Shown here in pieces: positions 32,057 to 45,361 of a stretch of DNA of 64,000 bases (positions are counted from its first letter, which is position 1; every line of letters starts with the position of its first letter). The position numbers and the translations under genes are program-made. Source of the stretch: Plasmodium coatneyi (Eukaryota; Apicomplexa; Aconoidasida; Haemosporida; Plasmodiidae); assembly GCF_001680005.1 (NCBI RefSeq), contig NC_033567.1:806001-870000 (forward strand). Direction: 5' to 3'. A model generated the notes under the pieces. It had not been told where the DNA came from. It did not search any database and saw only the letters and a program-made list of their open reading frames with translations.

Positions 32057-35000
32057 CTAATTGACAAAGCTGAAGTCCAGCTTTTCCTGTTCCTGCTTAG
32101 TTCGCTGCTCCGTCTGCTCCTCTACAGAAATTGCCTCTTTGATCAGGTTATATACCATGACTTTCTCTTCCCCACTGATGTCCGCCAGGACGTCCTTAAA
32201 AAACGAGGCATTCTTAAAAGCGACATTTCTAAAAACGTTTGTTACTTCTTTGAAATATATCGTCATGGTGCCACTTCCCGTGCGTACAACTGCTGTGCGG
32301 GGGAAGCAGTTCTCTGGGCACGAACTTCCTTCACCCACACTTAACGGGTTAATCGTTTTGTCTGCATTTGCATCGACGGTTAAGAAAGACTTTGTAATAT
32401 CAATCCTGTTTGCATCACATAAACGACAAACCTTGTGAACAAAGGTAATATACGGAATGAGAATCTTCCTCATGAGTGCCTCTCTACCCATGAAGGTGTC
32501 AAAAAAGGAGTTTAAAATTTTGACGGGGTAGGTAATAATATCTTCCTCGGACGAATCTGCTCGTATCAATTCTTCGTAGTCCACATTTTCCGTGGGATGA
32601 TCAACCAGGAGAATGGGCAGCATGTCGTTTTTTATCAAATTATGTGTAAAATAAAAAACGATGGAATCTTCCCTTTTTTGGAGAAGAGTAAATATATTCT
32701 TTATGGCATTTAAAAAGGATTGTATAATTTGGTTCTTTGTGTGCCTGTTTTTTTCTTCCTTTTTTTTGGGGCTCATATTTCTTCGCTTCATTTCCATACC
32801 CATGTCGTGGTATGCCATTTTCATCCTACGTGAGGCGATAATAAACACGTCCAATATTTCTTCTGTGTAATGCACCTTTCTCCTTCCATCCAGCATGTCT
32901 GTTGTGTTGACATGATGTATAAAAATGATAACCTTTATGTAAAATAGTTTTAAGCGCGGCAAATCCTGGTTCTTCACCATTTTGACCATTTCCCCTTTGT
33001 AACTTTTCATATGGCTTAGGTAATTCTGCAGATCACTTTCGCTGCAATTTTGAAAGAACAACTTCAACAACCTGGTGCTCAGCTTTTCCTCCTTCAGGAG
33101 ATTCATCTTCTGGAAGAACAGCGCCTGCAGCAGGGCCTTTATTTTGTGCGCCAGTTTGGCTTCCGCCGTTTTTGCATCTGTAACCTTTTCATCGGTAATC
33201 TTTCCTTCCTCTAGCTGCACCCCCTCTAACCTCCCCAATAGGGTGTAGCAGCTGAGCACGGAGTTCCACAGCCGAGTTAGCATCCCCCCATCGTCCCCAC
33301 CTCTGAAGCCAGCACTGCCGCGTTTATCTCCGTAACGCCTCTTTCTTAAAAATTTACCCAATACGAATAAGTGCAATGTGAACACTTTTCTCAGCACGCT
33401 GTGGTGGCTCCCCCCTGCACCGTCCAAATTTGCGAAATGCTCATGCGCGAGAGAGACAAATTCGAGCACGCTTGGTAAAACTTTTTCGTTCACAAAGATT
33501 ATCAAATGCTTCAAAATGTAATCCAAAACGGTTTTTAAAAAAGGGATCCCTGACACTTCGTAAAAACACTGCATAGTTTCACTGGGAAGAGACAACGGTT
33601 TAGACATGTCTTCGCCGACGCAACTTCTGCTTGAGTTTTCAATCCTATGAGATTTTTCCCCCTTCCCTTCTGTGATTACTGAACTGGACAACTGCGCCTC
33701 ATCCAGTGTGACGTCTCCCTGCTCAGAAATGGTGTTGCCCACCTGGTGGGACAAATCTGAATCAAATCCAGTCAAACTTAAGTACCCAAAAATGAACTTA
33801 AAGTATATCTCCTTCGTTTCCTCTTTTAATCTGTCCTTATGCTCCTTCAAATGGTAGCACAAAAAATATATTAACGTTTTGAACAATGTACAATTCTTCG
33901 CACTTATGATAAGGTCATTGCTCCTCCTTATGATGTTTAAAAATTGCAAAAATATTGCAAATGCACTGAAATAAAAAGTGGACAAGCTTCTTGCCTTTTC
34001 GTTCATGCAGGTAAAAAATCTGTGAATCACTTCGTCCTGACAGTTCTCTGCACCTCCTCCTCCGCTATGCCCAAATGTCCAAAAGTACATAACAATCGTG
34101 TCATACAAAATGTAGCTAATATTCTTTACCACCGTTTTTATGTTAAAGTTGCCAAGGTTCCTTTGGGCCTTCTCGCTATTTATTACATAGAGGCAGAATG
34201 ATTTGTATGAAAAGAGGTAATACACGCAGGAGTCGAATTCTGAGAAGAAGAGCGACGAATTTATTGTAGGAATTTTCTTCCTTTCCAATATATGTGGTAG
34301 AGCATTCCCATTAGAAGTGTGATATCCATTCATGGAAACATTCCCATTCATCATGTCAGATTTTTCCCGTGCATGTGTTGTACCTTCTGTAAGTTCTTCC
34401 CTATCAGCATGACTTCCCTTCATGGCAAAATAAAAAAAGTATTCCACAAATTTTGCGTGCGAGTTACACAACCCAATTTCGTTTAGCAATAGAAATAAGT
34501 TGTATACCCTCATCAGTGGGTTCAGAAAAAAGTGCGAAAATTGTAGATGCTCATTGGGTTTATCTCCAACCACGTCGAAACTATCCCCCCCTGGAGGATT
34601 ACCATCTAGGTAGCTAAAATACAAAAAGTGAAAGGACTCATAGTACATCTTCAGAGATGTAAAAATATTAATTTCGTAATTTGTTAGCAGCATAATTTCA
34701 TGGTTACTAGAAAATTCATCCAAAATTATTTTGGAGTTTTTAAAAATTTTTAAAAATTGAATCAAAGCTTTTATGGCTAGTCTAGACAGCTTCTCAAATC
34801 TGATCCCATAATTTATGTTGTGCAATATGATGTTTAATATTTGTTCGAAATTATCATACAGGGAAAAGTTCTCCACGATATTTTCAACGTTGACATTGTT
34901 AAATGTAGCCTCCCATTTGGCACACCTACGAATGAGCATATCTTCGATGTAACTCATTTGGTCCTTCATCTTTTCATTCCTTTCCCTTGAGCAGAAGTCA

Positions 35001-38000
35001 TCACATGGGGGGACATATGCCCGTTTGTTCATTTTATTCCATGTGATAGATTGTTGAGGTGGTGCTAGGTCATTACAACTGCTGTCACTGGCGTGGCTTC
35101 TTCGCGTGCACGCGCTGCTGCTTCGGGAAACTTTCTTGCTATTTCTTTCTCGAGCAGCTTTATTAAAATTCTTAGAATCACTAACCCTGCCACCCGTAGG
35201 CTTTTCCTGCCCGTTGGTTGGCACTCCCCCGCTCAGTATCCCCTTCTTCAGGCGCTTCTTCACGTAACTCACATAGTAAGCGTCGTTGTGCACACACACA
35301 AGGGGGGAAAGACTAACAGTTTTCAGAAACAATAACAACAATTTCATTGCCAAATATTTCGTATCAAACGAGAAGGTGAAATCACTTTGCCTTAATTTGA
35401 AAACGTTAAAAAAGTACATGGTCTTGTTCCCCCCCGTTTGCTCATTTTCTTCTTTTAAATTTATGTGTCTATTGTGGGTAAAATGTTTGCTAAACAATGA
35501 GGTGTGAAAGGTGGAACAGCTCTTCAGTTCCTCATTTGGCTGTTTCTCATTTGTTAGTAAGTTATTTTCCTTCGTGGCATCCTGTTCCGGCAAATTTTTA
35601 TTACAATCATTCCTTTCATACTTGGCGTACCTTCCCTTGGATCGATATTTTATGAGATCATACAGGAACATATTTTTAGAATTTAAAATCCTGTCAAACA
35701 ATTTTGTCCACTGGTTAACATTATAAAAACCGTATGTGAGTATCCTCATTTGGAGCAGTTCTGTGATGCACTTGTCGTCCATCTTGTCCCCACTGTGATG
35801 GTTGTAAATCACCAACAGGTGATAATCAAAATTGTCACTTAATGGAATTTGGACCTTCCTCTTCAGCAATTTACACACGCATTTTATTGCGCCTTGAATT
35901 TTATTCTTATCGCTTTGCAAAAATATGTTCCTCTGTATTAGTATCGACATTTTGTTCATAAAATTTTCCAACTTTTTTTTCTTCACCAAACGGAACATGA
36001 TGTTAATCGTGCTGAACAAGCGGCGGTCCGTTTTCTTTTCATAACAGGTTAGGAAAAGTTCGAATATGTTCAGCACTTGGTTCTCGACTTCGAGTAACGT
36101 TTGTCTCTGGGAGCTGGACAGCTTCTTACAGGTGGGTTCTTTGTGGCCCTTTTTAACCCCCACATTGGTGTCCCCTTTCCTGCCGATTCGCATACCCCCC
36201 CTTTGTAGAATCCTCAATAGGTTGTTAAACAGCCCTATGACACCCCCCCCGCGTTCAATTTCGAAGCGGTAGATGTTCGTGTTCTCCTCCTTGAGTATGT
36301 AAGCCAGCACGACATCCAGGCAGTCCTTAATCCTGCGCAGGTTAACTCGGGTGTGCATCTTTCGTACCACCACGTTGAAGTTTCTCAAAACGAGTGAGAA
36401 TACTTTGTTATCATGTGGAATCACCTTCAGCATGTTTAGGTAAGTATCGAAGAATTCTAGCACCTTTCCCTTTTCGTGACCAAACAGCTTACCATTCGCT
36501 AGTCTGTCCAGATAGCTTGACTTACCCTGTGCGCACCTTGATACGCCACTGCTGGAACATTTTGCCAATTTACCCTTCTTTGGGCGGTTGTAAAATTTGC
36601 TACGTTTGATTCCTCTACAGGAGCTTCCCCTCTTCCGTTGTCCTAAAAAGCTGAGCGGTTGGCATAAATCCAACGTTCGGAAGTTTGCTATATTGAAAAT
36701 GGCTTTCTTGGGATTGAATTTTTTTGTGGCTTTCCCCTTAGTTGTTAAAAAGATACGACTGCGTGTGCTACTTGGAGTATCCAAAAAGGTGCTGCTACAC
36801 AAGGAGGTGGCACTTAAATTACTAGAGGGGAAAGTCCCCCCCACGATGGGCATCTTATTTTCCTTCATCACATATGAATTATTATCTTCAATTTTGATAT
36901 AAGACAAAATGACACTTTTTAAAAATATCGAAAAAACGATACACAAATATTTTTCCTGCAAAATCTGTCTGGAGTATGCCTGGTAAAATTTCGTAACATA
37001 ACTGAAGATGTAGGAGTCTATATTATCATCGTGGCAAATAAAATGAGTCAAATTTCTTATCAAAAGAGAATTTAAAAGTCCACTATTTTGATTTACAAAA
37101 TGGCTATTTAGTACATTAAATATGGGCAACATACATTTGAATATTTTTCCTTTTTTTTTGTTATAAAATTTGGTTTTTAAAAATTTATCCAAAATTAGCA
37201 AATAAATTATTAACTCGTTTTTATTTAAGTCCACATTTAAGATACACCTGTAAATATTTTTTATAATAACGTTGAAATATTTTTTTTTTTCTACGTACAG
37301 TTGGAAAAGTTGCACGAAATGGATTAGCACCAATTCGTAATAGGCTTCGTAGTTATTCGTCAGCATATTTAGGGTGTCCAATTCTGGGTCTTCCCCAAAT
37401 AGCTGGCTCTTCCTTTTTTCAACATCGGTAGTAGTTTCCTTCCTTTTTTTCTTTTCCCTGCGCTTTGCTTCTTCCCTCTGCAGGATGTTAATAACTGCGT
37501 TGTTAAAATTGTCCTTGTCTTTATTTTTCACCAAATAGATCAGCAACTCGAGGAAGACGTTAAAGAGCTCTCCTTCGAAGGACTTGGCCTGTATCAGCGC
37601 CTCCCATATGGGGGCAAATGGTTCATTCGGGGGGACAGACTCAGTAACCGCATTAGCAGTAGTGGTAGGAACTTCCCCCGTAGCACCTGTTGTAGTGCCA
37701 CTGCTGCTGCTGCCCCGTTTGTAATTTTCCCCGCTGTGATTTCCCTCACAAGGGGATCTCTCCTCGACAGACTCGATACACATTTTGGTTCCGTTTTTTG
37801 CAAGCGCAACGTCCTCTGAAGACCCTCCACTTTTTCCTCCCTTTCCCAGTTTCTGCTTCACAAATTTGTAGACGCGGCAAAAAATCTTCAGCATGTAAAT
37901 GAGAAAAATCAAAAAAACATTTTCAATGTTTATCAGTCTACACATTTGAGTAAATCCGTACTCGAAAAAGTGGAAGGATTTTGTTCCCTCTTTTTTTGAG

Positions 38001-41000
38001 TAACTTCCAGTGGTGACGCTTTTCTCTTTGCTTTTTTTCGGGGGGGCTATTGTGGCAACCTGCGCTTCGTAATTCTCACATCCATTGTCGTAATGTTCCT
38101 TTTTTACCTCATGCATTTGGCGCAAGAAATCGAACAGGGTCTGCACAATTTTGTAAATATGATCAAAAAAGGAAAAGGTAAAAATGTCTGATGCTAGAAT
38201 AGTGTGCACACTTTTTAAAATGTACACTAGAATGAATAAATTATCCACGATAAAGAAATTCGCTGAGTTCATTTTCTTTTTTTTAATTTGTTCTTCATAG
38301 GAACTGATAAAACGCTGCATTTTTTCCTCCTCAATTTCGTTGAGCATTTCACGCATGATATCCATCAGCAGTTTGAAGAGGACACTGTCGTAGAGTGGTT
38401 CCTGTTTCCCGAAATGTTTCAGCGTTCCTTCTTGGGTCGTGGTTGAGGGGGGTTCCTTTTCGGAGATGCGTTCCTCCTCACCCTGGTCCACGCCATTGTC
38501 ACTGCGCCTGTTCCGCACCTCCTCGTACACCACCACCGACGTGATCGCATGGATAAGAGAAAAGGAAATAATTCTCCTCAGCTCGTTGATGGTCTTCAAA
38601 GGGTGTGTCTGCACCTTGGACAAAAATAACTTGCATATATCAAAAACGCACAGAATTAAATTGTTCAAATGGTAGAATCTGTAGAACCTGGAGGAGGAGT
38701 ATAAAATCTTCTCTAACGAAACGGAGCTGATAATTAAAATGCTCACTTGTTTTTCTATATCATCAAATGTGTTCAGCGTTAAGGAGGTCATAAAATTGGC
38801 GTTAATTATTGTAATGTAGTTCACCAGCAGGGTTATTAAATGGTAGGTATACTGAGGGAACTTTAAAAATACCTTAACAAATAAATGTATGATGTGTCTA
38901 AGTAGATCTATATCAATGTGAACTCCGTTCATGTTGTTCAGGATCATTTTCAGAAAGTTCTCATACTTATCATACTTTTCCTTTTTTATGCTACTATTAT
39001 TTACTATGGCTTTATTGTATAAAATTATTAGTCCCTTGAGGAGAATGTTATTTTTTTTTTTTTCATTCACATCTATATTGGTATCATTGTTTTGTATTAA
39101 ATAATTCTTTACTTGATTTTGTATGTAGGTCCTCACGTTATTATCTTCTTCGCTCCTTTTATTTTTTCGCTTCATGGGTGCGAACTCCTTTTTCGTTTTG
39201 CTGCCATTTGGTGAGTTCATCCCGTTTTGACTGGACGTGCTCCTCTTTCGATTGTACCAATTTGAGTCATTATTCCCTCCGTTCGGGTCACTCGAATTTG
39301 TATTGCCAATCTGTGCGATGTTGTTCGTGCCCTTTTCACCACTCTGGTGGGTATTACTCTCTTCACCTGTCCTGGATTCGTTGTCTATTTTTTCACAAAA
39401 TAACGAGGTGCTATGCATTTTCCCCTTTTCCTCCTCATGTGAAGTGCGTTTGCTTCCTTCCCGATCATCGTATTCGCTACTGTCGTCCATTTTGCACTTT
39501 TCCCTCTCCCTGGCCTTGTACTCCTTCTCCTTAACAATCGTATAGATGTCTCTTTTTTTCCTACTCACCAACTCTTGTACAACGTCGGTAAAGTGGAACA
39601 GGAGGAAGTTTATTTCAAAGCTATTTGCTATATTGTTCGTGTGGAGCGGATTCTTTACGTTTTTCTTTTTGGCGCAATTTGTACATGCCACATCAAGCAG
39701 GTGAAGAAACAGCTTGATAATTTTTATGATGGACTTTCCAGAAAATTTCTTCGAAAAGGAGAGTAAATTCTTAAAGGACTGGAAGAAAATACTTCTTAAA
39801 AGGGTACTACTTACCAAGGAGCAATACGTTCTGAAGATTTTTTTTTCCTCAATTGATATGTGTAAATCATCGTAACGCAGTGGTTCCTTTTCTTTCATCA
39901 ATTTGTAGTCCTTCTCGAGGAGGTAATTGATAAACGTATCACTGTCGCTTGTTTCACCACCAGCAGTTGCAGATCCAGATGCACATGCAGGTACGGATGA
40001 CGCGGTTCTCATTCTGGACCCTTTTTTCTGCTTTCTAAAAAATTCGTACACTACACCTGCACCTCCACCGGGGGTGTACACATTCGTTCCAAAGTGGTGC
40101 AGCACATCTGCGTAGTAAGTGAACTTCTCCAATTTTTTCAAAAAGTGCAGCTTCTTCAATTCCGTGTAATCGTGATGATAATCGTTGAACATTTTCAACA
40201 GGGTCCTCTTAAAGAAGACCATAAAGGAAGCGAAGTCGTACACAAATAATACGCTCTTTTTATTTCTCACAATTTTCTTATTAAAGAGGTTATCTGTGAG
40301 AAATAAAAACCCATCCACATGATCTACCTTAATGTAATTTTTTCCTCCGTCTTTTTCTTCTAACTTTATATTGCTAATTTTAGACACTATTTCGTCTGTT
40401 GCGATTTTTATAAAATCGGAAAAGAAACTTTTCTTTTTTCCTTCATCGGTTGTCGTTTTGCTGCCTTTGTTGTTCCTCCGTTTTGCCTCCTCATATTGCT
40501 CATCTTCGCCTTCTTCACCCTTTTCGTCTTCATCATCATCCTCGTCATCGTCTTCGTTTTTTTCATCTTCCCTCTCCGCAGCAGTGTCACTGGCAAATGA
40601 AGCCATCCCATCTGCGCCATTTTTGGAGCTACTTTTACCTGCACCGTAATCGTTGATATTTCGGTTATACCTCACATTGGCGCAATTGCAGAACATCACA
40701 GTGAGAAACTTAATGATGTGCTTGAGGTTGACCAGGCATAAATACGTACTCAGGTAAGTATCCTCAAGGATACATTTTACGAAAAAGTCAAAGTCCAGGA
40801 GGGAGTATTCAGGGTGTACAATAAACATGGACGTCAGACACTTAACAATTCTGTATTTAATTAATTCATCTTTTTCATTAAATTGTCTTTTCAAAAATTT
40901 GTAGATTTTTTCACTGTCCGTGGGGGTCATTTGTGCTGTTTTTATTATTTGGTTTGCGCATTCCAGGTAGAAGTACTTGGATTGTTGACTGTCCGATTTT

Positions 41001-41712
41001 TTTATTTTTTCTGCGGAGGGAAAGATAGCGTTATAAATAGGTGAAAATAATGGCAAGATAAATCAGTTAAACTGTGACATGGCCGCAGAAACGGAGCCAC
41101 CCCGTAAGGAATGCACCGCATCACAAAACAGTATCCCTCCTAGTGAGCATTACTTGAGTACTCAATCAGAGAAGAAATGTGTGAACCGATCCGAGAATGC
41201 ACATGTGCCAAAATTAGGGATGTAAAAAGAAGGGTATTTTTTAGAAAGTGCTCATGCAGCCTTTTTAATTCACTTGGGGAGTTGACGACCGACTTGTTCA
41301 GGGTCATCTCAAATAACCTGCCATACAGTTCCCTAATATTATAGCTTGTGTAGGAGCACAATTTTAGGTAAAATATGGCTACCAATTTTAAGACAAAATT
41401 GGTATTATTTTTTTTTAAAATAAAAATTAATGTATTTTCTACATTTTCAAAGGCATCCATTAAATGCTTTTTATTCACTTTATCGATGAGGCTATTTAAA
41501 ATAAACACGTTTTTTATTATCCTAATATTTTCTACATTGTTCTTTACACTCACGTTTGTTATGTTCTCATATTCCTTCGTCATAATGTGGTAGCTCTTTT
41601 CTAGCTCCCTGAGATGCCTCATCATTTTGTCCCCGTCCATTTGGTGCTGCTCTCCCTCTGCGGTCATTTTCTCATCAGTGTAGATATGGCAACAACGAGG
41701 GGGGGGTCGCAT
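32057..41712 (-). CDS. giant helical-repeat (HEAT/ARM-like) protein, two exons
   Basis: About 3170 residues in two exons. Exon 1 is 41712-41154; the inferred intron (41153-41011) has donor GTAATG and acceptor TTTCCCTCCGCAG. Joining gives ...LIEYSKKIKKSDSQQSK in phase. The ATG at 41667 (MTAEGEQ) is an alternative start. The protein is mostly amphipathic Leu/Ile/Phe-rich helices with no transmembrane pattern I trust, interrupted by many low-complexity inserts: an Asp/Glu-rich run near 40490-40570, Ser/Gly/Lys-rich inserts near 39200-39500 and 36500-36700, and others. The first ~250 residues recall the N-terminal HEAT repeats of HEATR5/Laa1-type trafficking proteins (exon 1 RELYGRLFEM; later IKYRIVKCLTSMF), but this is weak. 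Other very large HEAT proteins remain possible. Function unknown. Confidence 0.75.
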
Positions 41713-43108
41713 ATGTTATCATGCGTCTGCTACGAAAACGGGGGAATATTGTTATGGTCTCCAAAAAAAATTGGCTCTACAACTCACTGGAAGACCTTTT
41801 TCCTAACTTATACAAAGTTGTTCTTTTGCGTGGGTATGGATACTCTTATGTGTCATGGTAGGCTGCCCGATTGGGAAGTTTCAACGATCAGGGGCAGGCA
41901 TATAATAAGTATACATACGTATAGGCTTGTATAAATACATCTATGTGAACAAGCCAATGCGCGGAGAAGCCTTCTCTGCGTGCTGCTAGGTTGACTGAGA
42001 ACTACGCCTCTCTGCGCTCCTGCGAATGGGCGTACATTTGTGTACCAACAGAAAAGTTAGCACAAATTGGGATGTTACTTTACATTCTGCAGGTAATCCA
42101 TGGAGGGGTTCCCCCTTGGTATTACTTAAGCATTGCAACAAAGCAAACATAACGAGGGATATTCCCCTATTTGCTGCTCAAAAGAGGAATGCAAAAATGG
42201 TAACGAATCTATACGCTCCATCAGTGCTGCATTTTATTCGTACACTTATGCACCTGTACTGAATGTTGTTAATTTTTCCCCGTGTAAGTTAGCCAAAAAG
42301 AAATGCAGCGTTTTTGCGTTTTCGCCATAGAGGCGTGGTTTCCTCCCAGTTTGGAAAAAAAAAAAAAAAAAAAAAAAAACATACATACATAGTGCTACAT
42401 ACGTGGCACATACTGCATACCACATATGAATGCAACGAACAACTGCAAAATGGCTTGTTTCCTTCTCTTAAAAACGCTGCCAGGATAGCTTCGTTCAAGT
42501 GTGCAGGGGCCCCCGCGTACTGCCACTCCGCACGTGGGGCAGCCAAATGAATGCGCAGTGGGGAATGCTGAGAGGTATTACTATTTATGCGGTCTATGGG
42601 GAAGGCCTCCTACATTAGGTTTCATTATGTTTTGTTTTTTCCTGCTTTACCTTTTCTGTAGAACCCTGCGCACACCATGGCAGAGCATATCCGGGTAGGA
42701 ACAAATTGGAACGGCCTTGTGGCAAAGTTGAACCGGAGCGTGCAACGCAATTAAGTCGAAAAAGGCAAATGCGGAAATGGATAAAAGGACAAATTGCCAA
42801 AAAAGAACCAAAAAAATGGAACAAAAAAAAAGCAACAAACAAAGGATGGGATGCAATTCAAAGTGAAGATGCACAAACGGGGAGGTAAACTCTTCTTCGC
42901 AAATTGTGGTCGGCCTTCATGCCAAGGGTTAAGCAGTGCAGTAACTCCTACAGTATGCCAATTAAAAATGGGTAATATTTTTTGGAGAGAGAATTGTACA
43001 CGTGATGGTTGCTATGTGTCCACTCCGCAGTGAGACCAAACACGTGCACTGCGTCATGACGCCTTCGTGCTTCACGCTGTGCTGAACTGCACACCCCCAC
43101 ACTGGCGT
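41713..43108. other. intergenic region between ankyrin and giant HEAT genes
   Basis: About 1.4 kb holding an A25 run (42355-42379) followed by a short CATA microsatellite (about 42380-42393). ORFs of 65-106 codons look random. No gene is called. Confidence 0.5.
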
Positions 43109-44311
43109 TCAGAAGAAGATGCGCCCCCGCTTGAGGAGGGATATGACGATGCTATAAATAAATATTGCAGTAAATATTAGGGACACCACGTAAGAAACCA
43201 ACTTGAGGCGCTTCGTCCTCCTCTGCTCCTCCTGCAGTTGCCGGTTAGCCAACTCTTGTTCGTTCTCCTCATCCTCTATCTGAGAGTAATGCTTATCGAC
43301 GGCCTCATAAAAAAGGTGGCGCTCTTCCTTACTGAGGTTCATCTTCTTCAGTGTAGAATCGTTGACATCTAGGAAAGCCTGGTCGACGTACACATAATTA
43401 TGTTTGTAAAAATGTGGAATGAGGGATTCTAAATTATGCAATTTGAGAAAATTGGAGACATCCGTTTTTAGCATTGCCTCTTCGTAGTTCTTCCTCTTTC
43501 GGATTTCTTTCTCCTGATAATTTTTCTTCTTTTCTTCTTCCTTCAAAATATCATTTTTTTCATGTTTTTTTAAAATATCCTCATACGTTTCGTTGTTATT
43601 GTTTTTTAAGTATCCATCAAATTTGTGCTTCAAAAAGAGGTCGCATAGACCTTTTTGGTTTTCCTTTGCTGCTATATGTAGGGGGGAATTATTCTCACCG
43701 TCGAGACAATTTTTTATGTCTACCTTTTGTGTGAGTAGAATACTTTGGGCTATATTTCCTAGATGCTCCTTCGCACAAATGTGTAGAACAGAATTCATGT
43801 CCCCGTCTTTTATATTCACATCTGCACCCTTTTCGATGAGTAAAATGGCTGCTTCTTCTTTGCTCCTCTTAATTGAGCACATTAGGGGAGTATTACCTTC
43901 ATTATCTAGGGCATTAATCTGGGCATGATTTTTTATCAACAATTCTATTCCTTTAACGTAGTTATACTCACTAGCTATATGGAGGCTCGTTTTTCCATTT
44001 TTGTTTTTTTCGTTTACATCAATTTTTTTTTCTATTAATAATCTACTCACGTTGATCATGTCCTGTCCAAGGATCATGCACTTCATCAAGGCATTGTCCT
44101 TCTCCTTTTTATCTTTTAAAAAAATATTCACGTTACGCTCATTGACGAGGTAGTAGCAACATTCGGCACACCCCTTTTCGATCCCAAAGAGGAGCAACGT
44201 TAATCCTTCCTTGTTGTACGAATTTAGGTTCACATCTCCTTCGCTTTCTATACTGTTCTTCAATTTGACCACGTCGTCCTTTAGAATGGCTTTCCAAATT
44301 TTGGAGCTCAT
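43109..44311 (-). CDS. ankyrin-repeat, SAM-like, tail-anchored membrane protein
   Basis: The frame extends to 44437, but I choose the ATG at 44311 (MSSKIWKAIL), where ankyrin-type helices begin; the product is 400 residues. About six or seven ankyrin repeats fill residues 1-240, with clear units NGKTSLHIASEYNYVKGIELL, EGNTPLMCSIKRS and ENNSPLHIAAKENQKGLCDLF. A charged coiled coil (about 245-285) is followed by a SAM-like helical region (about 281-337, FLKLHNLESLIPHFYKHNY then LKKMNLSKEERHLFYEAV). A second charged helix precedes one transmembrane helix (about 372-394) and a short basic tail (KRGRIFF). This layout predicts a C-tail-anchored protein facing the cytosol, on ER or another organelle, acting as a protein-protein scaffold. 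Partners are unknown. Confidence 0.82.
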   Translation of the reverse strand: MSSKIWKAILKDDVVKLKNSIESEGDVNLNSYNKEGLTLLLFGIEKGCAECCYYLVNERNVNIFLKDKKEKDNALMKCMILGQDMINVSRLLIEKKIDVNEKNKNGKTSLHIASEYNYVKGIELLIKNHAQINALDNEGNTPLMCSIKRSKEEAAILLIEKGADVNIKDGDMNSVLHICAKEHLGNIAQSILLTQKVDIKNCLDGENNSPLHIAAKENQKGLCDLFLKHKFDGYLKNNNNETYEDILKKHEKNDILKEEEKKKNYQEKEIRKRKNYEEAMLKTDVSNFLKLHNLESLIPHFYKHNYVYVDQAFLDVNDSTLKKMNLSKEERHLFYEAVDKHYSQIEDEENEQELANRQLQEEQRRTKRLKLVSYVVSLIFTAIFIYSIVISLLKRGRIFF

Positions 44312-45361
44312 CTTTCCAACCGTCTGTGCGCGTGCCAGGGGGAAGGGAACACTTGACAAGCTACTCCTCTTTCGAACTAGCCATAAGCGATCAACTACGT
44401 TAATATGCACGAGGAGTATGTCACCGAATTTTGGCAATACTTACGCAGGCATATCAGCGATACACAGCCTACGCTTCTTTTCGTAGGGAGGAACAACGGA
44501 GGAAGAAGTGGAGGGAAAAAATGATCCCAAATTATGCTTCTAATAGTGCTTCTAAATTTTTCTACTAAATTTTACCCCTCAATTTTGCCCTGAATTTTTC
44601 CATTCAGGGCAATAAATCTTAGATAATGCGAAAAGAGATCGACATTTTGCACCCTTCATCACAACGTGAATTTTTCTGTAGTACATTTTTCTCCGTGGAA
44701 CCTTTGCGCTATGTGCTTATCAACGAAGCATGGCCCGTTTATTTTTTTTTTTTTTTTTTTTTGCCCTAGCTCATTTGTTCATTTGTTCGTTAATTTTTTT
44801 TTTGTTTTTTCCACTTGTGACAAGTGGTATACACTCGTGAACACTCCACATTATATAACCTTAGCCCTGTTAACTTAAAGCACGAACGTTTTTTCCTCCC
44901 CCTTTTCTTGCGCATACATTGCAAGATAAGGTGTTTTGTTTCACCCTACGTGGATGGGTGTTTCTGCTAAGGTGTCACTGTCGCGTCACTTCTTTACTGC
45001 CTTCCGGATACACTTCCCGTATATTGGAGGCACATTCCCCCTTAATCATGTTTCCCAACGAATGGTGGGATCGTGAACACATTGTAGCTTCTTACAAAGA
45101 GGAACGTTTTTTTTTTGGAACCTACTTAATTTAGAGCACAGCTAGGCATCGTTTAGGGTTACCTTTTTTTTTTTTTTTTCGTCCCCACATTGAATGATCC
45201 CCTTGGCTGTGCTGACGCTTTACCGAATTGCATCCACATCTAGGTGTTTCCTACGAGGATGAACTCTTACACTGTTGTGCGTCCTGCACAGTTTACCATT
45301 TCAGCTGATTAGTTCCTCCCCCCTTGATTAGAGGCTCCTCCAAAATAGCAGCCTAAGTAGC
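44312..45361. other. divergent promoter region, ankyrin / helical-repeat genes
   Basis: A head-to-head intergenic region with a T21 run (44742-44762) and a T16 run (45164-45179). It must contain promoters for both flanking genes. A short inverted repeat (TTCAGGGCAAAATTG versus AATTTTGCCCTGAA) near 44580-44612 is visible. No gene is called. Confidence 0.5.

Noticed and set aside
40400..40650. Ser-rich and His-rich frames on + opposite the acidic run of the giant gene
   Set aside because: They are antisense shadows of the Asp/Glu codons.
44580..44612. Inverted repeat in the divergent spacer as a bacterial-type terminator
   Set aside because: The genome is eukaryotic and the repeat lies between two divergent genes, so a terminator makes no sense.
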